From Paenibacillus phoenicis (GTDB lineage Bacteria > Bacillota > Bacilli > Paenibacillales > Paenibacillaceae): 64,000 nt of DNA. The notes beneath the pieces are model-generated. The model did not search any database. It was not told where the DNA came from and saw only the letters and a list, made by a program, of their open reading frames with translations. Positions 35,460-43,629 of this stretch are shown here, in pieces. Each line of letters opens with the position of its first letter. Position 1 is the first letter of the stretch. Location: contig NZ_JAYERP010000001.1 of the NCBI RefSeq assembly GCF_034718895.1, positions 558,001 through 622,000 on the forward strand, given 5' to 3'. The translations under genes were made by a program, and so were the position numbers.

Positions 35460-36218
35460 GTGTCAAATATTGAACTATCTACGAAAAACTTAAGCGTCTA
35501 TTACGGAGAGAAACAAGCCGTTAAAAATATATCGCTCGATTTCGCTTCCCGGCAGGTAACCGCCTTGATTGGCCCTTCGGGCTGCGGCAAGTCCACATTC
35601 CTGCGCAGCCTGAATCGGATGAACGATTTGATCCGCGGGGCGAAGATCACGGGGGAAATCTGGATCGGGGACGACAATATCAATGATCCGAAGACCGATG
35701 TCGTGCTGCTGCGCCAAAAGATCGGCATGGTATGGCAGCGGCCAAACCCGTTCCATAAGTCCATCTATGAAAATATCGCTTTTGGACCGCGTTACCACGG
35801 GATTCGGGACAAGAAGAAGCTGGATCAGATCGTTGAGGAATCGCTCACCAAAGCGGCCCTTTGGGACGAAACGAAGGACCGACTGCACAGCTCCGCCTTG
35901 GCCCTGTCCGGCGGCCAGCAGCAAAGACTGTGCATCGCCCGATCGATTGCGGTCAATCCAAGCATCATCCTGATGGATGAACCGGCCTCGGCCCTGGACC
36001 CGGTATCCAGTGCCAAAATTGAAGAGCTGATCGCCGAGCTGAAGCAGGAATACTGCATTATCATCGTCACGCACAATATGCATCAGGCGGCTCGGGTGTC
36101 GGAAAAAACGGCGTTCTTCCTCATGGGGGAGCTGGTTGAGTACGGCGATACGAGTAAAATCTTTACCAATCCGTCCGAGAAACGTACAGACGATTATATC
36201 AGCGGCCGGTTCGGATAA
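35460..36218 (+). CDS. pstB: Phosphate ABC transporter ATPase PstB (copy 2)
   Basis: A 252-residue ATPase that powers PstCA. Walker [10 protein letters not shown], signature [11 protein letters not shown], Walker [14 protein letters not shown] with the usual DEP, and switch [12 protein letters not shown]. The start is GTG 35460 after TAGGAGGGCGAAGCCAA. It is clearly paralogous to the copy at 25173 and, lying inside pstSCAB, is the canonical subunit. A strong terminator follows. Confidence 0.96.
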   Translation: MSNIELSTKNLSVYYGEKQAVKNISLDFASRQVTALIGPSGCGKSTFLRSLNRMNDLIRGAKITGEIWIGDDNINDPKTDVVLLRQKIGMVWQRPNPFHKSIYENIAFGPRYHGIRDKKKLDQIVEESLTKAALWDETKDRLHSSALALSGGQQQRLCIARSIAVNPSIILMDEPASALDPVSSAKIEELIAELKQEYCIIIVTHNMHQAARVSEKTAFFLMGELVEYGDTSKIFTNPSEKRTDDYISGRFG

Positions 36219-36254
36219 GATACGTCTCTCCTTTTGCCACCTAGGAACAGGGCT

Positions 36255-36294
36255 GGACCCGGGGCGGGGAACCGCCCCGTTCGCGGTCCCTTTT
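36255..36294 (+). terminator. pstSCAB terminator
   Basis: GGACC-CGGGGCGG pairs with CCGCCCCG-GGTCC around GGAA, followed by CTTTT. Confidence 0.85.
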
Positions 36295-36384
36295 AGATTG
36301 GAAAATCTCCGTATATACTGATAACATAAAGAGTGGACTGATTGGCGTGGGCAGCGCCTGCAATGGCTAAAGGAGATTTGGATA

Positions 36385-37008
36385 ATGGACGTATTGGATT
36401 GGATTGAAAGGATGTTTGAGCATTACGGCTATTTTGTTCTGCTGCTCGGACTTCCCATCGACTTTATCGCGCTGCCGCTGCCTCCGGGTCAAACGACTCT
36501 GACCTATACGGGATATTTGGCATATAAAGGCGTGCTAGGTTTCCTGCCGGCACTCTTCGCTGGATATGCTGGGGCGGTGATCGGGGTGACGATTACCTAT
36601 TTCGTCGGACATCGGGTCGGTGTGCCGTTGATCGAACGCTATGGCAAGTGGATTATGGTCAAGCCCTCACATTTGGACAAAACGAGGCGGGTCTACGAGA
36701 AATACGGCAATAGAATGCTGCTTATCAGTTTCTTTGTGCCGGGTGTAAGGCAGTTTTTTGGTTACTTTGTTGGCATTATGCGCATTCCTTTTCGAACCTT
36801 TGCCTTGTATGCTTACACAGGAGCAGCGCTCTGGGTGACTGTTTTTGTAAGCATCGGATTGGTGTTTGGCGAACAGTGGCAAGTTGCCATCGACCTGGTG
36901 GAGAAATATTTAAAGTTTTTCTTTATTGGGCTGGGCGCGCTGCTGTTGGTGCTCGTGTATTTGAAATGGCGGCGATGGAGGCTGAAGGTAGCCAAGTTGT
37001 CCCGGTAA
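36385..37008 (+). CDS. DedA family membrane protein
   Basis: A 207-residue DedA/SNARE-associated family protein with five to six membrane segments. Family features are the N-terminal reentrant region with PLPPGQTTLTYTGYLA and the motif FFVPGVRQFFGYFVGIMRIP. DedA proteins include flippases for undecaprenyl phosphate (UptA) and phospholipids. Which lipid this one moves cannot be told. AAAGGAGATTTGGATA precedes the ATG. It is separated from pst by a terminator, so probably independent. Confidence 0.88.
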   Translation: MDVLDWIERMFEHYGYFVLLLGLPIDFIALPLPPGQTTLTYTGYLAYKGVLGFLPALFAGYAGAVIGVTITYFVGHRVGVPLIERYGKWIMVKPSHLDKTRRVYEKYGNRMLLISFFVPGVRQFFGYFVGIMRIPFRTFALYAYTGAALWVTVFVSIGLVFGEQWQVAIDLVEKYLKFFFIGLGALLLVLVYLKWRRWRLKVAKLSR

Positions 37009-37013
37009 TACCT

Positions 37014-37044
37014 CAAAGGCGCTGGAGCTGGCTCCGGCGCCTTT
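37014..37044 (+). terminator. DedA gene terminator
   Basis: AAGGCGC-GGAGC pairs with GCTCC-GCGCCTT, followed by TATTTATT. Confidence 0.75.
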
Positions 37045-37046
37045 AT

Positions 37047-37292
37047 TTATTTCCGCTTTTTATTTTTATTTTCGGGTTTGCTTTGGTGCAAGATGAACTC
37101 GTCAAGCAGCGTCTCCTCAGTATCACCGCCGTTCTGCCCCTTTTCCTCCTTCAGCTTCAACAGGGAGAGCAAATCGAAAAGATCCCCAAGCACGGTGAAC
37201 CCGGCACCGATAATGGCCAAGTCGTCCGAGGATAGGTCATTTTCTTGGATTCTTTGGTATTGACGCCTCTTTTTTCCTCCCAAGAACACCAC
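37047..37292 (-). CDS. Small hypothetical protein
   Basis: An 81-residue protein with a basic start (GGKKRRQYQRIQEND), a central hydrophobic stretch of about 20 residues (LAIIGAGFTVLGDLFDLLSL) and a charged, lysine-rich tail ending NKNKKRK. It could be membrane-associated. I do not recognise the family. The likely start is GTG 37292, with a weak AGCAGGTG in front. Supported by an ordinary codon pattern and by its fit between two terminators. Confidence 0.55.
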   Translation of the reverse strand: MVFLGGKKRRQYQRIQENDLSSDDLAIIGAGFTVLGDLFDLLSLLKLKEEKGQNGGDTEETLLDEFILHQSKPENKNKKRK

Positions 37293-37383
37293 CTGCTTTT
37301 AAATCTACTTGTTTCATCTTATGCAAATGGCTATTGGCTTGACTAGGCGTGAGCTAGGCTAGAGCCGCCGTCTCATATTCAGC

Positions 37384-37415
37384 ATGGGTACCTGGTGAAC
37401 GTATACCCATTTTTG
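37384..37415 (+). terminator. Orphan terminator-like hairpin
   Basis: ATGGGTAC pairs with GTATACCCAT around a 9-base loop, followed by TTTTTG. No plus-strand gene lies between the DedA terminator and this hairpin, so it may end a small non-coding transcript. Confidence 0.4.
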
Positions 37416-37493
37416 CCTCTCTCCGCGAATGTCCCGATCGTTCGCTAACGAACTGTAATATGATGTTCTATATTTAAAAAGGAGGGAAAATCA

Positions 37494-37613
37494 ATGTCGG
37501 GATATGAAAATGGCGTAGGTGGCGTAGGTTATGGTGGTTTCTGGACTTCCACAGGGACGATTCTGGTTCTCTTCATCCTGCTGGTCATTGTTTCCAAAGC
37601 GTTTATCTTTTAA
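37494..37613 (+). CDS. YjcZ family sporulation peptide
   Basis: A 39-residue peptide: a Gly/Tyr-rich start (MSGYENGVGGVGYGGF) followed by one membrane helix of about 18 residues ending SKAFIF. This pattern is the YjcZ family of tiny sporulation-linked proteins in Bacillales, often in several copies and spore-coat associated (SscA is one). A perfect AAAAAGGAGGGAAAATCA precedes the ATG. A GTTCG-CTAA-CGAAC inverted repeat lies about 50 bp upstream. Confidence 0.85.
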   Translation: MSGYENGVGGVGYGGFWTSTGTILVLFILLVIVSKAFIF

Positions 37614-37631
37614 TTGAATAGTACCTCATGC

Positions 37632-37660
37632 AAAGGCCCTGCTGCAGCAGGGCCTTTGTT
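37632..37660 (+). terminator. YjcZ gene terminator
   Basis: AAAGGCCCTGCTG is a perfect inverted repeat with CAGCAGGGCCTTT and is followed by GTTCATTTTT. Confidence 0.75.
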
Positions 37661-37689
37661 CATTTTTGCATTTGTTAGACAATTGCTCT

Positions 37690-37975
37690 AAAGCCCCGGC
37701 AGCGGCGCAAATCGCAGAGGAGTACCAGCGGATCAGCGGGGCACTCATCGAGGCGATCCGCACGCAATGGACGGACGAGCAGCTCCTGAACACAACGGAG
37801 ATCGCAAGGTGAACCCTGGTCAAACGGGGCATCGCTCCGGTTTACGCTGATGCATCAGGCGCATCATCGGGGACAAATGACGGTATTGATGCGTCAGGCG
37901 GGACTGCGAGTTCCTGATATTTACGGGCCAACCTACGAATCGTGGATCGAGCCAGGGATGGAGCCCCTCGCCTAA
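37690..37975 (+). pseudogene. DinB family protein, degraded
   Basis: Two reading frames carry pieces of one DinB-superfamily protein. The first (from 37693) reads AEEYQRISGALIEAIRTQW and stops at TGA 37808-37810. The second, in another frame, reads LMHQAHHRGQMTVLMRQAGL then VPDIYGPTYESW and ends at TAA 37975. The HHRGQMT metal-binding motif is intact. The N-terminal half and about 20 central codons are missing. No start codon or RBS remains. Confidence 0.75.
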
Positions 37976-37998
37976 ACTGGGCCAGGCGGTCACAAAAG

Positions 37999-38160
37999 CA
38001 GCAACTATTTCCAGTTATTGCCGGAATCTCTGGAGGACGCCTCCTTGCATACCTATGTGCCTTACTACTTGCTTCCGTATGGGAAAGCTCTAACGATTGT
38101 GGAGCCGGATGTCCTGATCGGACGAATGGTGGAAGTCACCCCTTCGTTCCCCCTTGTAAA
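37999..38160 (+). pseudogene. C-terminal fragment, possibly of a WYL-type regulator
   Basis: An open stretch without start reads SNYFQLLPESLEDASLHTYV then PYYLLPYGKALTIVEPDVLI. The pattern (a strand, then L.P.G..L.IVEP) resembles the C-terminus of WYL-domain regulators, which often neighbour DinB genes. It runs into the end of the sugar permease gene on the other strand. The assignment is tentative. Confidence 0.4.
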
Positions 38161-38969
38161 CCAAACCCCTTGGACATAAACCGCTGGGACAAGATGTACA
38201 GCACGATGGACGGGATCGCATACAGGATGGAGAAGGCCGCAAGATTGCCGTATTCAATCATCCCGTATTGACCAAAGTACTGGTATAACTTCAGGGAAGC
38301 GGGGAAGTTCTCCGGATTTTGCAGCAAAATGTACGGGACAAAGAAGTTCCCCCAGCTGCCCGAGAAGGTGAAGATGGCCACCGTGCAAATGCCCGGCACC
38401 ATCAGCGGCGCTACGACTCTGCGAATCCCCGTAAATACCGAGGCCCCGTCGACCCATGCCGCTTCCTCCAGATCCAGAGGGACGGAATCCATGAAGTTCT
38501 TTAGCATCCAAATGCCGTAGGGCATGGATGAAGCTACATAGAACAGGATAACGCCAAAGATTTGGTCATACAGCTTCAAACTTAGAAACAGCTGGTAGAC
38601 CGGGACCATCACCGCCGTAATCGGCAAGGAAGTCATAAACAGGATGGTCAACATAAACGGCTTCTTGTATTTCATTTGATAACGGGACAACGGATAGGCG
38701 GCTAACAGTGCCAAGAGGACGACGAGCAGCGCCTGCCCCAGCGACATGATCAAACCGATCAGGAAAGCGCGCTGGTTCTCGCGGCTGGTGATCACGTTGA
38801 TATAATTATCCGCCGTGATCCGCTGCGGCATTTTCAGCGTCTGCATGGCATTGGGATCAACCGAAGCAACCATCACCCAAAGCAAGGGTAAGACGAAGCA
38901 GATGCCGATGATCGTGAGGATCGTATAGGGCAAGATCCGGTAGATGAGTTTCCGTTGTTTTGCGTTCAT
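38136..38969 (-). CDS. Carbohydrate ABC transporter permease (MalG type)
   Basis: A 277-residue permease with six predicted helices. The EAA coupling loop is LEEAAWVDGASVFTGIRRVV-APLMVPG, split here by a hyphen, as in MalG-type subunits. It imports a sugar or oligosaccharide with its partner permease and binding protein. It is the last gene of a three-gene minus-strand operon, 23 bp after the other permease. No ATPase is encoded here; MsmX-like shared ATPases usually serve such systems. AAGGAGTTCTCC-like sequence precedes the ATG region only loosely; the start at 38969 is also set by length. Confidence 0.9.
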   Translation of the reverse strand: MNAKQRKLIYRILPYTILTIIGICFVLPLLWVMVASVDPNAMQTLKMPQRITADNYINVITSRENQRAFLIGLIMSLGQALLVVLLALLAAYPLSRYQMKYKKPFMLTILFMTSLPITAVMVPVYQLFLSLKLYDQIFGVILFYVASSMPYGIWMLKNFMDSVPLDLEEAAWVDGASVFTGIRRVVAPLMVPGICTVAIFTFSGSWGNFFVPYILLQNPENFPASLKLYQYFGQYGMIEYGNLAAFSILYAIPSIVLYILSQRFMSKGFGLQGGTKG

Positions 38970-38992
38970 AAGGAGTTCTCCTTGCTCTTGGA

Positions 38993-39880
38993 CTATTTCA
39001 ACGAGCGGGTATAGAACAGGCTAAGCACGATTCCGATGAGCAGAAGCAGCAAGGAGATCGCGGTTCCGTACCCCAGTTGATAGTTCACGAAGGCTTGGTT
39101 GTACATGAAGATCGGCAGTGTGGTCGTAGACGTTCCCGGGCCTCCGCCGGTCATGGCATAAATCAAACCGAACACGCCCAACGTCTGTAACGTGACCAGC
39201 ATCATGTTGGTCATAAACGAATCTTTGATATAAGGGATGATGATCCGAATCAGTACCTGCCATTTCGAAGCTCCGTCGACCACCGCCGCTTCTTCCACCT
39301 CGCTGGGCACGTCGTCGAGAGCCGCTTGAAAGACGAGCATTGAGAAGGCGGTGCCGTGCCAGATGTTCGCGAGGATGATCGTCAGCATCGGAACGGTATA
39401 CAGCCAGGTGACTGCCGGAATCCCCAATGAGGTGATGATCGAGTTAAGCGTCCCCTCGTCGCCGAAGAAGCTGTACAAGCACAACGCACAGACGATTTCC
39501 GGGGTTACCCAGCCGGCGAGGACGATCGTGCCGATCACCCGCCGGAACGTCCGGTTTCTGCGCTTCATCAGCAGGGCGATGAATAAGCCGAGCAGCTGCT
39601 GGCCAATCACCGCGGAGCCAAACAGGAAGACCAGCGTGTTCCAAATGCTGATCTTGACCGTCGGGTCCTTGAACATGTGAAGATAGTTGTCAAACCCAAC
39701 GAATTTTAACTCTCTTGCCGATTCCCCCGTTAAAGCCAGGTTCGTAAATGAATAGAAGAAAGTAAGGAAGACCGGAGTGATAAAAAACACCAGCATTATC
39801 ACAATCGAAGGGAGCAAGAAGTACAGCCACGTGTACGTATTTCGTTTTCTGGAATATCCTTCAGCCGTCATGCTGCTCAT
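38993..39880 (-). CDS. Carbohydrate ABC transporter permease (MalF type)
   Basis: A 295-residue permease with six helices and a periplasmic-type loop after the first. The coupling loop is VEEAAVVDGASKWQVLIRI. It forms the channel with the MalG-type subunit downstream. GGAAGGAGAACGAACC lies before the ATG on the minus strand. The segment LVTLQTLGVFGLIYAMTGGGP is typical of oligosaccharide importers. Confidence 0.9.
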   Translation of the reverse strand: MSSMTAEGYSRKRNTYTWLYFLLPSIVIMLVFFITPVFLTFFYSFTNLALTGESARELKFVGFDNYLHMFKDPTVKISIWNTLVFLFGSAVIGQQLLGLFIALLMKRRNRTFRRVIGTIVLAGWVTPEIVCALCLYSFFGDEGTLNSIITSLGIPAVTWLYTVPMLTIILANIWHGTAFSMLVFQAALDDVPSEVEEAAVVDGASKWQVLIRIIIPYIKDSFMTNMMLVTLQTLGVFGLIYAMTGGGPGTSTTTLPIFMYNQAFVNYQLGYGTAISLLLLLIGIVLSLFYTRSLK

Positions 39881-39929
39881 GGTTCGTTCTCCTTCCGGAA
39901 GGCATTGCTTTGCCGCTTGTTATGATTGG

Positions 39930-41309
39930 TCATTTTCTTATGACAGCGTCCTCGCCTACGATGCGGGTGATGTCTTGGGCGTATTTTTGAGCTGCCTCTG
40001 CGGGGGAGGTGCCTGTGGCGACGGATTCAACCATCGTCTGAATTTGTGTCGATACTTCCGGGTACTTATCCTGAGCAGGCCGGAACTCGGCGTTCTGCAG
40101 ATATTCCGTAGCGATTTCGTTAAACGGCATTTGCGTGTATTCCGGATCTTTGGCGACGTCGGCTCGCACAGTAATATTCCCTGAGGAGGTGACGAGCTTC
40201 TTGCTGTTCTCTTTGTTTAATGCGTATTTGATAAACTCCCAGGCTTCGTCTTTATGCTTGGCGTTGCTCGGAATGGACAGCGCCCAACCACCGGCAAGGG
40301 TAATGGTCCCCGGTGCCTGACCTTGGCTCGTCGGCATCGGAGCAAAGCCCAGCACATCCTTGTATTCCGGCCATGGGGAAGCACCGGTTTCCAGATAGTT
40401 GCCGGTAATCCAGGAGCCGTCGAGGGAGATGGCCAACTTGCCTTGAGGCAAATATTCACGGGAAGCGGTGTTACCGGCCTGCCCGTTCAGAACCTTGGAG
40501 AGCGGCGGTCCGAGCTTTTCCTTGTTTACGGTTTCAATAAACCCTAATGCGTCCAAGATACCTTGGCTTTCGATGATCCATTTTCCGCTTGCATCGTCAT
40601 ACAGTCGTTCGCCGGTACCGTAAAGGAGCATTTCGTACGTCTGCATGGAGGTGGCTTCCCCAGTCGCCTTGCCCATGTTCATCCAGATCGGGACGATGTC
40701 CGGGGCTTTTTCCTTAATCGTGCGAGCCGCATCAAGCACTTCCTCCCAGTTCTTCGGCGTCCACTCTTCGGGAAGGCCGACCTGCTTAAAGATCTCTTTG
40801 TTGTACCAAAAGCCACGGGAATCCGTGTTGTACGGTACGCCATACACTTTGCCGTCGCTGGCGGTAACGCCTTTCTTCATCGCCTCGATAAACGAGCCGT
40901 TCGACCAATCCTCCCAGTCCTTCAGCCGCTCATCCAGTGGTTCCAGATAACCGGCGCTGGCGTCCGAATTGAGGATGAATGTGTCCTCCGTCACGATATC
41001 CGGAGCGGTGTCTATGGATTTCAGAGACAAGGCGACTTTCGCAAAATAGTCCCCTTCAGAGGCTTGAATCGGTGCTGGTTTAATCTCGACATCCTTGTTC
41101 GGGTAAGCGGCAGCGATCTCTGTCAACCAACGGTACAACGTGCCTTTTTCTCCGGCTCCGTCATCCCGATAGGTCACCGTAATCGTCGTTTTTCCGGAGC
41201 TGCCCGACTTGTCGCCCGACCCGGAACACCCGGCTAGCAGCGCCCCGCCTAAAGCCGTACACAACAACATGGAAGCGATGGCCCAACTTCTTTTTTTCAT
41301 AAATGCCAT
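39930..41309 (-). CDS. Extracellular sugar-binding lipoprotein
   Basis: A 459-residue family 1 solute-binding protein. The lipoprotein signal ends GALLAGC with C28, then a Gly/Ser linker. Binding-protein features include ITVTYRDDGAG, GVPYNTDSRGFWYNKEIFKQ and SLDGSWITGNYLE. It delivers a sugar to the two permeases downstream. GGGAGGGATCACAGC precedes the ATG. First gene of the operon; ATTTATTC/GAATAAAT (41429-41457) upstream could be an operator. The sugar cannot be told. Confidence 0.93.
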   Translation of the reverse strand: MAFMKKRSWAIASMLLCTALGGALLAGCSGSGDKSGSSGKTTITVTYRDDGAGEKGTLYRWLTEIAAAYPNKDVEIKPAPIQASEGDYFAKVALSLKSIDTAPDIVTEDTFILNSDASAGYLEPLDERLKDWEDWSNGSFIEAMKKGVTASDGKVYGVPYNTDSRGFWYNKEIFKQVGLPEEWTPKNWEEVLDAARTIKEKAPDIVPIWMNMGKATGEATSMQTYEMLLYGTGERLYDDASGKWIIESQGILDALGFIETVNKEKLGPPLSKVLNGQAGNTASREYLPQGKLAISLDGSWITGNYLETGASPWPEYKDVLGFAPMPTSQGQAPGTITLAGGWALSIPSNAKHKDEAWEFIKYALNKENSKKLVTSSGNITVRADVAKDPEYTQMPFNEIATEYLQNAEFRPAQDKYPEVSTQIQTMVESVATGTSPAEAAQKYAQDITRIVGEDAVIRK

Positions 41310-41428
41310 GCTGTGATCCCTCCCTGGTAAGTAGTCTTATTCGGGTTTTGAGCTCAACCCGATGGTTTAACGCATTAAAAAAATACTGTGTACATCCCTT
41401 CCAGTAAAACATACTTGCCGAAGGAGCA

Positions 41429-41457
41429 ATTTATTCAAAAAAACTCCACGAATAAAT
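41429..41457. promoter_or_regulatory. Inverted repeat upstream of the sugar transporter operon
   Basis: ATTTATTC (41429-41436) and GAATAAAT (41450-41457) form an 8 bp inverted repeat with a 13 bp spacer, about 120 bp before the binding-protein start. It may be an operator or part of the former TetR gene's regulatory region. Confidence 0.35.
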
Positions 41458-41465
41458 ATTGACCG

Positions 41466-41742
41466 AATCGGTTTACGGAAGTATGCGAAATACGATCACA
41501 CGGTGACGGATTTCTTCGAGCGAATCAAACAAGCCGCGAACATCAGGTCGCGATGATCGATAAGCATCCGGCGTTACTGTCTTTCTTGACCAGCGTTTAT
41601 TTTGAAACGAATGAGGAGGTTCATCCGGAAATTAAGGCGATCTTGGCCAAAGGGGAGGAGGTTCGGAACCGGATCGCTTTGACCGGCGTGGATGAATCGA
41701 AGTTTAAGTCCAGCGGTATGATGTCAAGCTGTTGATTTAATC
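41466..41742 (+). pseudogene. TetR family regulator, degraded (fragment 1)
   Basis: Pieces of the ligand-binding half of a TetR regulator are readable in shifting frames: GLRKYAKYDHTVTDFFERIK, then after a frameshift near 41535 MIDKHPALLSFLTSVYFETN and EVHPEIKAILAKGEEVRNRI, then after another shift YDVKLLI and a stop at about 41739. The DNA-binding N-terminus is missing. This kind of TetR usually precedes an ABC exporter, and remnants of one lie beyond the IS110 element. Confidence 0.7.
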
Positions 41743-41875
41743 GAATTGGAAATTTCCCGTGCCTGTTGAGCGCGGAGTCACGAAAAAAGGGCGCATCAAA
41801 CCAAACCCAGCCAAAAACCATGTCAGATACCAGATTTTTACTGGGAATTCGTGAAGGACTAAGGCAAAGGAGGCG

Positions 41876-43120
41876 TTAATCCTTGGCGCTATTCACCTTC
41901 CTTCGAGGCGTGTAGAGTTGGCCGCTGCGTAGCAGCACATCGACCAGACGCACGAGTTTTCTTGCCGTTAAGACGAGGGCGCGTTTGTGTTGATTCTTGG
42001 GCACTTCGTGATACTTCTTCCGGTAATATTCACCGAATTCTTCATCGCGCATCCTAACCGAGTTGGCAGCTTCAACGAGGTAGTAGCGCAGGAATCGGTT
42101 GCCGGATTTGATGCGGGCGGTGTCCTCCGCCTCGAAGACGCCGGACTGGTGCCTGCGCCACGTCAGACCCGCGTACTTGGCGACGGCGGCTTGATCCTTG
42201 AACCGTTCAATATCGCCGAGTTCGCCGAGCAGACCGGCTGCATAGACTTTGCCGATGCCGGGCACTGACAGCAAGCACTGAGCGCCTTGAATGCCGTCGA
42301 GGACCCGCTCGATCGCTTTGTCGAGATCCTTGAGCTGCTTCTGGATGCTGCGGATGGATTCGATGGAGGTGCCGAGCACCAGGTCAATCGAATCCTCCAC
42401 GACCTTGGACAGCCGATAGGAGGCGCGGGCAGCTTGCTGAATGCAGCGGGCGACCCGCTCGGGATCGGGGAAACGATTGCGTCCCTTGTCCCGCAGATAG
42501 TCGGCCAGATCGGCCACGTCCATCTCGGCGATGTCATCGAGGCTGAACTTCTCGGAGAGCATCTCCATGAGCGCATGGCCAAACACGGAGCTGTCGACCT
42601 CGGTTGTAAACGCATTGCACTTGTAGAACAGGTTCTGCAAGAAGTACTGCTTCTCGCGAGCCAAGTTATGGACCAAGTGGAAACGCATGCGCGTGAGGCG
42701 TTGAAGGGCGACATACTGCTCCTGCATGACGATGGTGGTCGTCAGGCGGCCGAAGCGCAGGCGATCCGCAATGACCCAGGCGTCGAGCCGGTCGGTCTTG
42801 TCCATATCCGCATAGGCTTCTCTGAACTTGCTGATGAGCTTGGGGTTCAAGGTGAACACCTTGGCCTTGCGCTCTCGAAGCGCTGGATCCTGATGCAGGT
42901 ACATGGCAGGGTGCCAGCTGTAGACGGAAGTGGCTTCCAAGCCGATGTGAATCTCGGTGACGGCCAACTTGTCCGCTGCAGCGACGATTTGGTCACGCAA
43001 GTGCGAGGCGCCATTCAAATTGTTTTTGACGGTGAGTGTCTCAAGCTTGTCACCGTCAGCGTTCATGAAACACGCTTCGAGCTCTTGCGAGCTCACGTCA
43101 ATACCGACAAAAAGCTTCAA
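41876..43120 (-). CDS. IS110 family transposase
   Basis: A 414-residue recombinase. The RuvC-like DEDD domain is visible with D8 (FVGIDVSS), E62 (GLEATSVYSWH), D110 and D113 (DKTDRLDAW). The C-terminal transposase_20 domain has LLSVPGIGKVYAAGLLGELG and IKSGNRFLRYYLVEAAN, which holds the conserved serine. In IS621 these two domains act with an element-encoded bridge RNA. Start is TTG 43120 after AAAGGAGGAATTTCAC. It appears full length and could be active. Confidence 0.93.
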   Translation of the reverse strand: MKLFVGIDVSSQELEACFMNADGDKLETLTVKNNLNGASHLRDQIVAAADKLAVTEIHIGLEATSVYSWHPAMYLHQDPALRERKAKVFTLNPKLISKFREAYADMDKTDRLDAWVIADRLRFGRLTTTIVMQEQYVALQRLTRMRFHLVHNLAREKQYFLQNLFYKCNAFTTEVDSSVFGHALMEMLSEKFSLDDIAEMDVADLADYLRDKGRNRFPDPERVARCIQQAARASYRLSKVVEDSIDLVLGTSIESIRSIQKQLKDLDKAIERVLDGIQGAQCLLSVPGIGKVYAAGLLGELGDIERFKDQAAVAKYAGLTWRRHQSGVFEAEDTARIKSGNRFLRYYLVEAANSVRMRDEEFGEYYRKKYHEVPKNQHKRALVLTARKLVRLVDVLLRSGQLYTPRRKVNSAKD

Positions 43121-43320
43121 GTGAAATTCCTCCTTTCGCTAGGGATTCAGGGAATGGACGCTCCGGGATGCCTCCGGCGCACGCGCAGATCTATCACCCT
43201 CGCGTATGAGGACACACTTCGGGCCATGAGCTGCCCCGGATCTGCTAAAACCGGGCATGGGATGCCGAAGGGAACAGCCAGCGGGTAAGAAGCTCAGACG
43301 CGTACCGGAGAAACAGACTT
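43121..43320 (-). ncRNA. Candidate bridge RNA region of the IS110 element
   Basis: The 200 bp upstream of the transposase is non-coding and rich in short inverted repeats (for example GCTCCGGGATG and CATGCCCGG-type pairings around 43160-43260). In IS110-group elements such as IS621 this 5' non-coding end is transcribed into a bridge RNA of about 180 nt whose loops pair with target and donor DNA. The location fits; I have not resolved the loops. Confidence 0.45.
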
Positions 43321-43453
43321 AAGGAGTAGACGATGCTACTGGAGGCAGAAGGATTTCCCCGAATGGACCCTACGTTCCATTGTCCAGAGGCATACCGGAA
43401 AGTCCAGTCCCTGATGGAATTTTCAAAGAACAAGCTGGAAATTTGGAGGCTGT

Positions 43454-43478
43454 TTTCCATCCCCCGGGGGGATGGAAA
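43454..43478. repeat. GC-centred palindrome
   Basis: TTTCCAT-C5 is followed directly by G6-ATGGAAA, an almost perfect 24 bp palindrome with one extra G and no loop. As DNA it could extrude as a cruciform; as RNA it would need a small loop. It lies between the IS110 region and the second TetR fragment. Confidence 0.6.
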
Positions 43479-43495
43479 TGAACCTAAAAGAGCTT

Positions 43496-43629
43496 TTTAA
43501 AGATACTATACGAGGAAGGCATTGATCTGAAGCTTCTCATGAACATGTTGACTTAGATGGCGGAGGGGTTCACCAACCAGATGTCCAGGGAGAACAAACT
43601 CGATATCGAGGAAATCACAAGGGGGTTCC
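43496..43629 (+). pseudogene. TetR family regulator, degraded (fragment 2)
   Basis: One frame reads LKILYEEGIDLKLLMNMLT, a TAG stop (probably a former Trp), then MAEGFTNQMSRENKLDIEEI. This is the C-terminus of a TetR exporter regulator. It covers the same part of the protein as the YDVKLLI end of fragment 1 but differs in sequence, so there were probably two paralogous regulators. Confidence 0.6.

Larger units (their letters stand above)
41743..43330 (-). mobile_element. IS110 family insertion sequence (approximate limits)
   Basis: The intact IS110-type transposase gene is flanked by about 130 bp and 200 bp of non-coding DNA, and the whole lies inside the wreck of a TetR-ABC exporter cluster. 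IS110 elements have no long terminal inverted repeats, so the ends are set only by where the TetR remnants stop and resume. Exact ends need comparison with another copy or an empty site. Confidence 0.6.

Noticed and set aside
40563..41237. A 224-codon plus-strand open frame antisense to the sugar-binding protein
   Set aside because: The opposite strand has a clear lipoprotein with signal and RBS; this one has neither.
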